Positions 6,727-14,694 of a stretch of DNA of 43,743 nucleotides are shown here, piece after piece. Under the pieces are notes generated by a model. It was not told the DNA's origin. It was given only the letters and a program-made list of their open reading frames with translations, and searched no databases. The DNA is taken from assembly GCA_021201905.1 (NCBI GenBank), contig JAJQEA010000311.1, positions 1 to 43,743 on the forward strand, in the 5' to 3' direction. The number at the start of each line of letters is the position of its first letter. The first letter of the stretch is position 1. Source of the stretch: Clostridia bacterium (lineage in GTDB: Bacteria > Bacillota > Clostridia > Lachnospirales > Lachnospiraceae). The translations under genes were made by a program, and so were the position numbers.

Positions 6727-8121
6727 GTGGCAGCCGGAATTGTTTTAAGTATGCAGGGAATGACGGCATTGGCCGGCAGCACAGGGGTAGGTGCGGCAAA
6801 GTCTGCCCAGACAGGGCCCGGAGTAGCGGCCCAGACCGATGGACAGGCAGGGCAGCCGGAGGGCCAGACGGTACAGCCGGAGGGACAGGCGGTACAGCCG
6901 GAGGGACAGGCAGGCCAGCCGGAGGGTCAAACAGCTCAGCCGGAAGGACAGGCAGCCCAGCCGGAGAGTCAAACAGCCCAGCCAGAAGGCCAAACAGTCC
7001 AGCCGCCAGCCGGCCAGGAACAGCCAGCCCAGCCCGTCCAAGGCCAGGAGCCCCTCCAGGTAAACTACAGCGCTTTCATATTGCAGCAGAGCTGGAGCGC
7101 GGCCGCGGCTGATAACAATATGTGTTCGGCCCCGGTTAACTCATGGGTCACAGCCATAAGGGCCAATCTGATTCAAATTCCGGCCGGTATGCAGGTGGGA
7201 ATACGCTATCAGGTAAATCTCAGCGGTTCCGGATGGCTCCCTTGGGCAGAGGACGGAGCCGAGACAGGGGGAGCGGAGGGCGTCATGCCTCTGGAGTCCA
7301 TTCGCATGGAACTGACTGGCAGCGGAGCTGCCGGATATGATTTATACTATAAAGTACTTCAGAACGGATCCTGGACAGACTGGGCAGCCAATGGCGCGTC
7401 CGCCGGACAGGAGGGCGCGGGTCTCAGAGTGGACGGCATACGTGCCTCCATCACGGCTAAGGGTGCGGGGGTACCCGCGGACCCGGTGGTTTCCCATGGA
7501 ATTGACCCGTCCAGGCCCATGATTGCCCTGACATTTGACGACGGACCTAAGATATCAGTGACCGGCCGGATACTGGACAGCCTTCAGGCCAACGGAGGAA
7601 GGGCCACCTTCTTTATGCTGGGATCCAATGTCAATGGAAACGCAGGCGTTATCAAGCGGATGGTGGACCAGGGATGCGAGGTTGCCAACCACACCCATGA
7701 CCACAAATACCTGACTAAAATCGGTGCCGAGGGAATCGTGAGCCAGGTGGGTTCCACCAACCAAAAGATCCAGGCTGTCTGCGGCGTATCGCCTGTTCTC
7801 ATGCGCCCGCCGGGCGGATATATTGACGCAGCGTCCCTCAACGTGCTGGGCTCTATGGGCATGCCGGCCATTACGTGGTCCATTGATACCAGGGACTGGC
7901 AGCACAGGAATGCGCAGAGGACCATAGACACGGTGCTGAGCCAGGTAAAGGATGGGGATATCATACTGATGCATGATATCTACAGTACGACGGCAGATGC
8001 GGCGGTGGTGCTGATTCCGGAGCTGACAGCCCGGGGATACCAGCTGGTGACAGTAAGCGAGCTGGCGGCCTACAGGGGAGGAATTGCTCCCGGACACAAG
8101 TACAGCCAGTTCAGACCGTGA
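6727..8121 (+). CDS. Secreted polysaccharide deacetylase with QPEGQ and ChW repeats
   Basis: Secreted carbohydrate esterase family 4 enzyme, expected to remove acetyl groups from peptidoglycan or another N-acetylated polysaccharide. Order: signal sequence, QPEGQ-repeat linker (about residues 43-91), a region with two ChW (clostridial hydrophobic, conserved Trp) repeats (GSGWLPWAEDG, GSWTDWAANG), then the NodB domain. Catalytic motifs are intact: LTFDDGP (268-274), NHTHDH (321-326), RPPGGY (360-365), DTRDW and the LMHD His near 416. The start is uncertain. The open frame begins with GTG at 6727 in mid signal peptide, while the same frame upstream reads RYGKKSKILAAV, a natural n-region. Its AAGGAGA site (about 6672-6678) is followed only by ATA 6685, with no standard start. 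The GTG at 6681 is out of frame. Confidence 0.92.
   Translation: MAAGIVLSMQGMTALAGSTGVGAAKSAQTGPGVAAQTDGQAGQPEGQTVQPEGQAVQPEGQAGQPEGQTAQPEGQAAQPESQTAQPEGQTVQPPAGQEQPAQPVQGQEPLQVNYSAFILQQSWSAAAADNNMCSAPVNSWVTAIRANLIQIPAGMQVGIRYQVNLSGSGWLPWAEDGAETGGAEGVMPLESIRMELTGSGAAGYDLYYKVLQNGSWTDWAANGASAGQEGAGLRVDGIRASITAKGAGVPADPVVSHGIDPSRPMIALTFDDGPKISVTGRILDSLQANGGRATFFMLGSNVNGNAGVIKRMVDQGCEVANHTHDHKYLTKIGAEGIVSQVGSTNQKIQAVCGVSPVLMRPPGGYIDAASLNVLGSMGMPAITWSIDTRDWQHRNAQRTIDTVLSQVKDGDIILMHDIYSTTADAAVVLIPELTARGYQLVTVSELAAYRGGIAPGHKYSQFRP
6853..6999 (+). repeat. Seven 21-bp units encoding QPEGQ heptads
   Basis: Seven consecutive 21-base units beginning CAGCC encode Gln-Pro-Glu-Gly-Gln plus two variable residues, with one unit reading QPESQ. 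They form the extended linker between signal peptide and ChW repeats. Copy number is likely to vary between strains by slippage. Confidence 0.9.
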
Positions 8122-8152
8122 TTCAGAGGACGGTGCAGTGACAGATAAAGGT

Positions 8153-8196
8153 AAGACGGTATTCCCTTTTCAAGGTGAGGGGATACCGTCTTTTTT
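8153..8196 (+). terminator. Terminator after the polysaccharide deacetylase gene
   Basis: AAGACGGTATTCCC (8153-8166) pairs with GGGATACCGTCTT (8180-8192) with one bulged base, followed by a T run (8191-8196). Strong rho-independent form. Confidence 0.9.
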
Positions 8197-8246
8197 GTCC
8201 GGCTGCATAGGGGGCGAATAATAGCTGAATAATATCGAAGTTGCCC

Positions 8247-8275
8247 TTGATTCCTGTTCTCAGGTTATGTATAAT
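8247..8275 (+). promoter_or_regulatory. Strong sigma-A promoter in the 8.2-kb spacer
   Basis: TTGATT (8247-8252) and a perfect TATAAT (8270-8275) with the optimal 17-base spacer. The predicted start is about 175 bases upstream of the next gene (ATG 8458), leaving a long structured leader. Confidence 0.7.
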
Positions 8276-8282
8276 AAGACCA

Positions 8283-8345
8283 CAGATGTTTTCTTTAGAC
8301 ATCTGGCTGTGCATCGGCACAGAGACGAGGTTTCTTTCTGAAGCC
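8283..8345 (+). other. Structured 5' leader with three consecutive hairpins
   Basis: Immediately after the predicted transcription start come three hairpins in a row: CAGATGT/ACATCTG (8283-8289/8299-8305), CTGTGC/GCACAG with an ATCG tetraloop (8307-8312/8317-8322), and GGTTTC/GAAGCC (8329-8334/8340-8345). I do not recognise a named riboswitch. It could be a regulatory leader of the 8458 gene or a separate small RNA. The rest of the 336-base gap between genes (8122-8457) holds the terminator, this promoter and a second possible promoter at 8385. Confidence 0.45.
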
Positions 8346-8384
8346 CGTGATTCCCATTTTAGCAGGCAGTTTTATTTATGTACC

Positions 8385-8411
8385 TTGACATTTTCATATG
8401 GTTTGTATTCT
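8385..8411 (+). promoter_or_regulatory. Possible second promoter before the 8458 gene
   Basis: A consensus TTGACA (8385-8390) is followed after a short 15-base spacer by TATTCT (8406-8411). The spacer is suboptimal, so this is weaker evidence than the promoter at 8247. Confidence 0.35.
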
Positions 8412-8457
8412 GTTCTCCCGGAGTTTGTAAAATGGCGGATAGCCGGGAGGAATGTTT

Positions 8458-9489
8458 ATGGCAGACAGAGGAATAAGGATACCGTTGGACATACGGATAA
8501 AAATGAGAGGAATAATGGTCAGGGCCGCAGTGGCTGCGGCTGTTGTGACAGCCGTTGTTTTCTGGCTGTCAGGCCGTGGGCCGGTCATGGCGGCGCAGGA
8601 GACGGGGGAGGCGGGGCGATACGGCCCGGAGCTTCGGATTACACGGAAGGTGGAGACGGCAGAGGAAGGGGAATTCCAGGAGACGTCTGACCGGTACTGG
8701 GCCATTAACGGAAAGGAGTACAGGCTGGATTACTGGGAGATAGTGACCATTCCCGGACAGGAAGTCAGCCAGCCTCTGGAGCGGAAGATGGTTTATACCG
8801 GTGTGGAAGGGGCTGAAGGGCTTCCGGGGTCTGTTTCCCTGAAAGAGGATGTATCGGGTAACCAGGCAGAGGGAACCCTGTTTCTGAGGGAAAGCAGGAT
8901 TGTAAGGGAGGAATGGAAGGACGGATTTACGGCGCCTGTCACCTTTCACGCCTATGGCGCGGATGAATACCATGGAGGTTCCCTGGTTATACCAGGGGAT
9001 GCGGTTCTGGAGACCTGCGTGTCCATGGGAGGGCAGCTGCTGGAGTTTATGGGGCTGTCTCCCCTGGAGTACCGCATACTGGGTGCAGAATGGTCAGGGG
9101 AGTCTTATGAGGATGAGGAGGGGAGAATGTGCCGTCAGGCCGTGGTACGGGGCCAAAAGCTCCTCAGAGACTATGAGGCCACGTATGAGGGGGAAGTCAG
9201 CTGGACTCAACCGGAAACCCATGAACTGGAGATGGTTTACAGGCAGATTACCCCGGTTACTTCCGTCTCTTTGGAAGAGGCTCAGGAAGGAGGCCATGTA
9301 CCCGCGCCGGAGGTTCCGGGTGGAGGCCGGGAGGGAAATCTCTGGTATTGGGTGCGCAGTGGTTTTGTCATAACAGTGGGGGCAGGGCTCATAGGCATAA
9401 GCGTGGGACTGCTGGCCCTTCTGGCAGTGTGGTACAGGCAGAACCGGCGGGAACACAGAAGAAGGTGCCTGCCCCGCATAAAAGGTTGA
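8458..9489 (+). CDS. Bitopic membrane protein of unknown function
   Basis: Not recognised. The 343-residue product has an N-terminal hydrophobic segment (about residues 21-38) that may be a signal peptide or anchor. A long extracytoplasmic region of about 260 residues follows, Glu- and Gly-rich and with beta-strand character. The C-terminal membrane segment (about 301-326) is followed by a very basic tail (RQNRREHRRR). This fits a protein spanning the membrane with a large exposed domain. I chose ATG 8458 because GGGAGG ends seven bases upstream; the ATG at 8452 overlaps that spacing. It lies downstream of a structured leader and is followed by the purine nucleoside phosphorylase gene, which has its own promoter. 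Confidence 0.75.
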   Translation: MADRGIRIPLDIRIKMRGIMVRAAVAAAVVTAVVFWLSGRGPVMAAQETGEAGRYGPELRITRKVETAEEGEFQETSDRYWAINGKEYRLDYWEIVTIPGQEVSQPLERKMVYTGVEGAEGLPGSVSLKEDVSGNQAEGTLFLRESRIVREEWKDGFTAPVTFHAYGADEYHGGSLVIPGDAVLETCVSMGGQLLEFMGLSPLEYRILGAEWSGESYEDEEGRMCRQAVVRGQKLLRDYEATYEGEVSWTQPETHELEMVYRQITPVTSVSLEEAQEGGHVPAPEVPGGGREGNLWYWVRSGFVITVGAGLIGISVGLLALLAVWYRQNRREHRRRCLPRIKG

Positions 9490-9515
9490 GCCCTGCGGCT
9501 CAGGTATGATATACT
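9486..9515 (+). promoter_or_regulatory. Possible promoter of the purine nucleoside phosphorylase gene
   Basis: TTGAGC (9486-9491) and TATACT (9510-9515) with an 18-base spacer, overlapping the end of the preceding gene. A small hairpin (GAGCC/GGCTC) lies inside the spacer. Confidence 0.4.
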
Positions 9516-9564
9516 TCACATAATAAGGGAGGGATAAGCCTTCCGTAAGAAAAGGAGAACAGAT

Positions 9565-10398
9565 ATGACAAATCCTGTGTATGACAAGCTGAGAAACTGC
9601 TACCACAGCATAAAGGATAAGATTCCCTTTGAACCTAAGGTGGCCCTGGTGCTGGGGTCCGGCCTTGGCGACTATGCAGAACAGCTGGAGATCCAGGGAA
9701 CCATTGATTACCATGATATAGAGGGATTTCCTGTATCCACGGTACCCGGCCATAAGGGCAGGTTTGTGTTTGCACATATAAATGAGGTTCCGGCAGTGCT
9801 GATGCAGGGACGGGTCCATTATTATGAGGGCTATCCCATGTCGGACGTGGTCCTCCCTGCCCGCCTGATGAAGCTTATGGGAGCGGAAATCCTCTTTCTG
9901 ACCAATGCTGCGGGCGGAGTGAATTATGATTACAGGGCAGGGGATTTTATGCTCATCAAGGACCAGATATCCTGCTTTGTCCCCTCACCGCTCATCGGGC
10001 CCAATCTGGAGGAGCTGGGAGCGCGGTTCCCGGATATGAGCCGCATATACGATGAGGATCTGAGGGAAATCATCCGTTCCACGGCCCATGAACTTGGAAT
10101 CAGGATACAGGAGGGGGTCTATGTACAGCTCACAGGACCTGCCTATGAGAGTCCCCATGAGGTAAAGATGTGCAGGATACTGGGCGGGGATGCAGTGGGC
10201 ATGAGTACGGCCTGCGAGGCAGTGGCGGCCAATCATATGGGCATGAAGATATGTGGTATTTCCTGTATATCCAATCTGGCCTGCGGCATGACAGATGCGC
10301 CCCTGTCCCACCAGGAGGTCCAGGAGGCGTCGGATAAAATGGCGCCTCTCTTCAAAAAACTGGTATCAGAGTCCATCAAAAAAATGGGGAGTTTTTAA
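9565..10398 (+). CDS. punA: Purine nucleoside phosphorylase, trimeric class
   Basis: Cytoplasmic enzyme splitting inosine, guanosine or deoxy forms with phosphate into base and (deoxy)ribose-1-phosphate, for purine salvage. The 277-residue length fits the low-molecular-mass homotrimeric class. Visible motifs: the phosphate-binding LGSGLGD near residue 31, the PGHKGRF His segment, GRVHYYEGY, LTNAAGGV, GPAYESPHEV, VGMSTACEAVAA with the base-site Glu, and SNLACGM with the conserved Asn. AAAAGGAGAACAG precedes the ATG. A symbol such as punA, pnp or deoD may be used by different annotators. Confidence 0.93.
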   Translation: MTNPVYDKLRNCYHSIKDKIPFEPKVALVLGSGLGDYAEQLEIQGTIDYHDIEGFPVSTVPGHKGRFVFAHINEVPAVLMQGRVHYYEGYPMSDVVLPARLMKLMGAEILFLTNAAGGVNYDYRAGDFMLIKDQISCFVPSPLIGPNLEELGARFPDMSRIYDEDLREIIRSTAHELGIRIQEGVYVQLTGPAYESPHEVKMCRILGGDAVGMSTACEAVAANHMGMKICGISCISNLACGMTDAPLSHQEVQEASDKMAPLFKKLVSESIKKMGSF

Positions 10399-10540
10399 AG
10401 TTTTATGAAAAATTAAAGAAAAAGACATAGTAAAATAGTGTTTTTCGTAGTAATATGTAACGTGGGCGAAGGCAGGGGGAATATGCTGCCCGGCCTGACA
10501 TATCATATGAATATCATGATTTAGAAAAGAGGAGATTATT

Positions 10541-11368
10541 ATGAAGAGACACTATTTGGCAGTTGCAGTCCTGGCGCTTGCATTGGGGATGACAGCTTGT
10601 TCTTCCGGCAATAAAGAAACGACAGCGGCCCCAACTACCACAGCAGCACAGACTGAGACAGAGAAAGCAGCAGAAGATGATATGGAGCTGGAGTACTTCT
10701 ACGGCTTTGTGGGAGAGGTAGCCGATAAGGTGGTTACTGTCAAGGATGACGAAGGCAAGGAAGTGAAGTTTGATGTATCCGAGGCCAAGATTGAGGGTGC
10801 GGATGCCATCGGAGAAGGCGACGAGGTAGAGATCGCATATGCGGGCGAGCTTTCCGCCGACACCACCAAGGCAAAGTCCGTGGACATCGTTACATCTGCA
10901 GCGGCAGAGGCAGCAGAAGAAGCGGCTGCTGAGGAGGATACCGTTGTCACAGGAACCATTGAGAAGGCAGATGACAATACCCTGACCCTGACCACGGATG
11001 AAGGTACATATACCTTTAACTCCAAGATTGCGCAGAAGGTAACCAAGGACGGCGTCAAGTCCGGCGTACAGGCAGATGTGACCTACTACGGCGACCTGGA
11101 AGACGAGACCGACAAACCAGTGGCAACCAAAATCGTGACTGAGGACGCCATGGACTCAGAAGACGCTAAAATCAATACTCTTTCCGGCAAGGTGGCAGAA
11201 GTTGGGGCGGATTATGTGGTCATCGACACAGCGGACGCTGAGAACACCCTCTTTACCTTCCTGGGAAAAGAAGGCATGTTCGACAAACTGAAGGTAGGGG
11301 ATACAGCAACCGTTATCTACACGGGAACCCTCACTGACAAGACAATCACAGCAACTGGCGTGAAATAA
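10541..11368 (+). CDS. Lipoprotein with three repeated beta-domains
   Basis: Function unknown. A 275-residue lipoprotein: signal sequence, lipobox MTAC (Cys20), a Thr-rich linker (ETTAAPTTTAAQ), then three similar units of about 70 residues each. The units begin near YGFVGEVADKVVTVKDDEG, TGTIEKADDNTLTLTTDEG and SGKVAEVGADYVVIDTADA, and each ends in a GDxxxVxYxGxL pattern (GDEVEIAYAGEL, VQADVTYYGDL, GDTATVIYTGTL). This internal triplication resembles small OB-like barrel domains. The protein is acidic and surface-exposed. AGAGGAG lies upstream of the ATG. A strong terminator follows, and 142 bases separate it from the purine nucleoside phosphorylase gene, so it is probably monocistronic. Confidence 0.82.
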   Translation: MKRHYLAVAVLALALGMTACSSGNKETTAAPTTTAAQTETEKAAEDDMELEYFYGFVGEVADKVVTVKDDEGKEVKFDVSEAKIEGADAIGEGDEVEIAYAGELSADTTKAKSVDIVTSAAAEAAEEAAAEEDTVVTGTIEKADDNTLTLTTDEGTYTFNSKIAQKVTKDGVKSGVQADVTYYGDLEDETDKPVATKIVTEDAMDSEDAKINTLSGKVAEVGADYVVIDTADAENTLFTFLGKEGMFDKLKVGDTATVIYTGTLTDKTITATGVK

Positions 11369-11383
11369 AGAATATACAGCTGG

Positions 11384-11429
11384 CCGCGGCCACAGATAAA
11401 TAAAGTCTGTGCCGCGGTATTTTTATTTT
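11384..11429 (+). terminator. Terminator after the repeat lipoprotein gene
   Basis: CCGCGGCCACAGA (11384-11396) pairs with TCTGTGCCGCGG (11406-11417) with a single bulge, followed by a T-rich tail. It insulates the lipoprotein gene from clpB. Confidence 0.9.
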
Positions 11430-11435
11430 AAAAAA

Positions 11436-11462
11436 TTAGCACTCGACCCTTGACAGTGCTAA
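11436..11462 (+). promoter_or_regulatory. CIRCE element (HrcA operator) of clpB
   Basis: TTAGCACTC (11436-11444), nine-base spacer, then CAGTGCTAA (11454-11462). The arms match the CIRCE consensus TTAGCACTC-N9-GAGTGCTAA with one mismatch at the first base of the right arm. HrcA bound here would block the overlapping -35 box until heat shock titrates GroEL. hrcA itself is not in the window, and I see no CtsR heptamer repeat. Confidence 0.93.
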
Positions 11463-11478
11463 CAACATGTGTTATAGT
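11450..11478 (+). promoter_or_regulatory. Sigma-A promoter of clpB, overlapping CIRCE
   Basis: A consensus TTGACA (11450-11455) and TATAGT (11473-11478) are separated by 17 bases. The -35 box spans the CIRCE spacer and the right arm, so repressor and polymerase must compete. The transcript would start near 11485, leaving about 100 bases of leader. Confidence 0.88.
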
Positions 11479-11515
11479 ACGACTAGAACAAAGATGACAA
11501 AGCACAATTCCGCAG

Positions 11516-11562
11516 GCCGCTGCTCCAGGAGGAATCACACATGTATCCTGGTCAGGGGCGGC
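11516..11562 (+). promoter_or_regulatory. Leader hairpin partly covering a ribosome site upstream of clpB
   Basis: Outer stem GCCGC (11516-11520) with GCGGC (11558-11562) and inner stem CCAGGA (11525-11530) with TCCTGG (11546-11551). The Shine-Dalgarno AGGAGG (11527-11532) of the small leader ORF lies half in the inner stem, and its ATG (11541) lies in the loop. In a heat-shock leader this arrangement could act as a thermosensor; that function is inferred. Confidence 0.5.
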
Positions 11563-11588
11563 AGAGAAGAAAGGGGAATGGGCAATGA
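11541..11588 (+). CDS. Candidate 15-residue leader peptide upstream of clpB
   Basis: An ATG at 11541, eight bases after a perfect AGGAGG, opens a 15-codon frame encoding [15 protein letters not shown]. Its TGA (11586-11588) overlaps the clpB ATG (11585-11587) as ATGA. The peptide is basic and too short for a domain. The strong ribosome site and exact stop-start overlap suggest translational coupling to clpB rather than chance, but expression is unproven. Confidence 0.4.
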   Translation: MYPGQGRQRRKGNGQ

Positions 11589-14176
11589 ATATTAATAAAT
11601 TTACTCAGAAGTCAATGGAAGCAGTCCAGAACTGCGAGAAGCTGGCTTATGAATACGGAAACCAGCAGATTGATGAGCAGCACCTTCTGTACAGCCTGCT
11701 GACCCTGGAGGACAGCCTGATTCTTAAGCTGATTACAAAGATGGGGATACAGGGAGATATGTTCTCCAACGAGGCAAAACAGGCAGTGGAGCGTCTGCCC
11801 AAGGTAAGCGGCGGCGGACAGCTTTACATCAGCAGTGATTTGAATAAGGTGCTCATAAGCGGCGAGGACGAGGCCAAAGCCATGGGTGACGAATATGTAT
11901 CCGTGGAGCATTTGTTCCTGTCTCTTTTAAAGCATCCCAATAAGGATATCAAGGCATTATTTAAGTTATATAATATAACCAGGGAGACATTTCTTCAGGC
12001 ACTGTCCACGGTGAGGGGCAACCAGAGGGTGGTCAGCGACAATCCCGAGGCCACCTATGATACATTAGCCAAATACGGATATGACCTGGTGGAGCGCGCC
12101 AGGGACCAGAAGCTGGACCCGGTCATTGGGCGTGACAGCGAGATTCGTAATGTTATCCGCATTCTCTCCCGCAAGACGAAGAATAACCCGGTGCTCATCG
12201 GTGAGCCCGGCGTGGGCAAGACAGCCGTGGTGGAAGGTCTGGCCCAGCGAATCGTGCGGGGGGATGTACCCGACGGATTGAAGGATAAGAAGCTATTTGC
12301 CCTGGATATGGGCGCTCTGGTGGCAGGAGCCAAGTACAGGGGTGAATTTGAGGAACGTCTGAAGGCTGTGCTGGAAGAGGTGAAAAAGAGCGACGGGCAG
12401 ATTATTCTGTTCATCGATGAGCTGCACACCATTGTGGGGGCGGGAAAGACAGAGGGATCCATGGACGCGGGCAATATGTTAAAGCCCATGCTGGCCAGGG
12501 GAGAGCTCCACTGTATCGGCGCCACCACCCTCAATGAGTACCGCCAGTATATAGAGAAGGACGCGGCGCTGGAGCGGAGGTTCCAGCCGGTGATGGTGGA
12601 TGAACCCACAGTGGAGGATACCATCTCCATACTGAGGGGGCTGAAGGAGCGCTATGAGGTATTCCACGGGGTGAAGATAACAGACTCTGCCCTGGTGAGC
12701 GCCGCCACCTTGTCCGACCGGTATATTACCGACCGTTTCCTGCCGGATAAAGCCATTGACCTGGTGGACGAAGCCTGCGCTATGATTAAGACAGAGATGG
12801 ATACCATGCCCGCGGAGCTGGATGAAATGTCCAGGAAAATCATGCAGATGGAGATAGAGGAAGCGGCCCTTAAGAAGGAAACAGACCGTCTGAGCCAGGA
12901 CCGTCTGGCGGACCTCCAGAAGGAGCTGGCAGAGCTTCACGATGGGTTTGCGTCCAAAAAGGCCCAGTGGGAGAATGAGAAGGCCAGTGTGGACCGCCTC
13001 TCCGCCCTCAGGGAAGAGATAGAGAGCGTCAACAGGGAGATTCAGGACGCCCAGCAGAAGTATGACCTGAATAAGGCGGCGGAGCTGCAGTATGGCAGGC
13101 TGCCGGAGCTTCAAAAGGAGCTGCAGGCGGAGGAGGAACGCATCCGGAATGAGGACTTGAGTCTTGTGAGGGAGAGCGTATCAGAGGATGAGATTGCAAG
13201 AATCGTATCCAAATGGACCGGAATCCCGGTTGCCAAGCTGACAGAGAGCGAGAGAAGCAAGACCCTGCATCTGGATGAGGTTCTTCACAAACGTGTGGTG
13301 GGCCAGGATGAAGGCGTGCAGCTGGTGACCCAGTCCATCATCCGTTCCAAGGCAGGCATCAAGGACCCCACCAAGCCAATAGGATCCTTCCTGTTTTTGG
13401 GGCCCACCGGCGTGGGCAAAACGGAGCTGGCCAAAGCCCTTGCAGAGGCATTGTTTGACGACGAGTCCAACATGGTGCGGATTGATATGAGTGAGTACAT
13501 GGAGAAGCATTCCGTGTCACGTCTTATCGGAGCGCCTCCAGGATATGTGGGATATGACGAGGGAGGACAGCTGACAGAGGCTGTGCGCCGCAAGCCATAC
13601 AGCGTGGTATTGTTTGACGAGGTGGAGAAGGCCCACCCGGATGTGTTCAACGTACTCCTGCAGGTACTGGACGATGGACGTATCACAGACTCCCAGGGCA
13701 GGACCGTGGACTTTAAGAATACCATCATTATCCTGACCTCCAACATTGGCTCCCAGTATTTACTGGAGGGAATTGATGAGAACGGAAACATCAGGCCGGA
13801 TGTGGAAAACGCGGTTATGAATGAGCTTCGCGCCCATTTCAGGCCCGAGTTCTTAAACCGTCTGGATGAGACCATACTCTTTAAGCCGCTGACCAGGGAG
13901 GATATCGGAAGAATCGTGGACCTCTGTGTATCTGACCTGAATAAACGTCTGGCTGACAGGGAGCTGACCATAGATCTGACAGCAGGAGCCAAGGAGTTCG
14001 TTGCAGATAAGGGATACGACCCGGCATACGGTGCCCGTCCCCTGAAGCGTTACCTCCAGAAAAATGTGGAGACCCTGGCGGCAAGAATCATACTGGGCGA
14101 CGGCGTCCGGGAAGGAAGCACCATTGTCATAGATGTGGATGAGGACAGAACACGGCTGATTGCATACATGGAGTGA
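11585..14176 (+). CDS. clpB: ATP-dependent disaggregase ClpB
   Basis: Hexameric AAA+ chaperone that threads aggregated proteins through its pore together with DnaK. At 863 residues it has the full ClpB layout: N-terminal repeat domain (about 1-145), first AAA+ module with Walker A GEPGVGKT (206-213) and Walker B ILFIDELH, and the coiled-coil middle domain (about 400-525), the part that separates ClpB from ClpA and ClpC. The second AAA+ module has Walker A GPTGVGKT (about 607-614) and sensor residues in the C-terminus. No ClpP-binding loop is evident. AAAGGGGA precedes the start, which overlaps the leader ORF stop. CIRCE upstream implies HrcA control. Confidence 0.97.
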   Translation: MNINKFTQKSMEAVQNCEKLAYEYGNQQIDEQHLLYSLLTLEDSLILKLITKMGIQGDMFSNEAKQAVERLPKVSGGGQLYISSDLNKVLISGEDEAKAMGDEYVSVEHLFLSLLKHPNKDIKALFKLYNITRETFLQALSTVRGNQRVVSDNPEATYDTLAKYGYDLVERARDQKLDPVIGRDSEIRNVIRILSRKTKNNPVLIGEPGVGKTAVVEGLAQRIVRGDVPDGLKDKKLFALDMGALVAGAKYRGEFEERLKAVLEEVKKSDGQIILFIDELHTIVGAGKTEGSMDAGNMLKPMLARGELHCIGATTLNEYRQYIEKDAALERRFQPVMVDEPTVEDTISILRGLKERYEVFHGVKITDSALVSAATLSDRYITDRFLPDKAIDLVDEACAMIKTEMDTMPAELDEMSRKIMQMEIEEAALKKETDRLSQDRLADLQKELAELHDGFASKKAQWENEKASVDRLSALREEIESVNREIQDAQQKYDLNKAAELQYGRLPELQKELQAEEERIRNEDLSLVRESVSEDEIARIVSKWTGIPVAKLTESERSKTLHLDEVLHKRVVGQDEGVQLVTQSIIRSKAGIKDPTKPIGSFLFLGPTGVGKTELAKALAEALFDDESNMVRIDMSEYMEKHSVSRLIGAPPGYVGYDEGGQLTEAVRRKPYSVVLFDEVEKAHPDVFNVLLQVLDDGRITDSQGRTVDFKNTIIILTSNIGSQYLLEGIDENGNIRPDVENAVMNELRAHFRPEFLNRLDETILFKPLTREDIGRIVDLCVSDLNKRLADRELTIDLTAGAKEFVADKGYDPAYGARPLKRYLQKNVETLAARIILGDGVREGSTIVIDVDEDRTRLIAYME

Positions 14177-14208
14177 TACCAGACAGATATATTAATGAAG
14201 ATACAGGT

Positions 14209-14252
14209 GAGGGAGGGAATCCGCATAGACGGGTCCTCTTCCTTATTTTTTC
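14209..14252 (+). terminator. Probable terminator after clpB
   Basis: A purine-rich arm (GGGAGGGAATCCG, from about 14211) can pair imperfectly with GGGTCCTCTTCC (about 14231-14242), followed by TTATTTTTT. Some pairs are G-U, so the stem is less regular than others in the window. Confidence 0.5.
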
Positions 14253-14355
14253 CATAAAATAGGAGGTATTATTCAGAATACTTCTAATACAGAAACATAA
14301 TTCGATCAACTTCCGGGGATGACGAAAAAAGTAGGGAAAATACCCTAATTTTATG

Positions 14356-14384
14356 TTGAAAACGTTACTTGCAGGTGATATAAT
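14356..14384 (+). promoter_or_regulatory. Strong sigma-A promoter of the DUF4250 gene
   Basis: TTGAAA (14356-14361) and perfect TATAAT (14379-14384) with a 17-base spacer. Transcription would start near 14391, giving a leader of about 98 bases that contains a TCCTAT/ATAGGA hairpin. The 312-base gap between clpB and this gene (14177-14488) otherwise shows the clpB terminator and AT-rich sequence only. Confidence 0.75.
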
Positions 14385-14488
14385 CGTTTCTGCCAAAAGC
14401 CGGACTTCCTATAGCCGGAATAGGACTAGATATTGGGTATTTACTATAAATTAAATCAATATAAGGTAATAGAAAGCAGGTAGAAATT

Positions 14489-14668
14489 GTGAGTACCATT
14501 CCAAAAGACCCAGTGATTCTGCTGAGTTATGTAAACACACAGCTCCGTGACAATTATAGCTCTCTGGACGAGATGTGCCAGGCATTGGATGCGGATAAGT
14601 CCAGGATTATATCTGTGCTGTCTGGTATTGGCTACCAATATGAGCCGGCTCAGAACAGTTTCCGTTAA
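14489..14668 (+). CDS. DUF4250 small protein
   Basis: A 59-residue protein beginning with GTG and reading MSTIPKDPVILLSYVNTQLR at its N-terminus, which closely matches the DUF4250 family found across Clostridia. The family has no known function; predicted helices and the size suggest a small DNA- or protein-binding module. The segment SLDEMCQALDADKSRIISVL looks like a helix-turn-helix-like helical pair, which is only a suggestion. AGCAGG is a modest ribosome site. It has its own strong promoter and terminator, so it is an independent, probably well expressed unit. Confidence 0.85.
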   Translation: MSTIPKDPVILLSYVNTQLRDNYSSLDEMCQALDADKSRIISVLSGIGYQYEPAQNSFR

Positions 14669-14694
14669 TAAAATCATATATAAGTGTTTTGCGG

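Noticed and set aside
6853-6999. CRISPR-like regular repeats
   Set aside because: Units are contiguous 21-mers in frame within a gene, with no spacers and no cas genes nearby.
6681-7112. ORF from GTG 6681 with Gly/Thr-rich repeats
   Set aside because: Out of frame shadow of the QPEGQ repeats; the deacetylase frame has conserved domains and a signal peptide.
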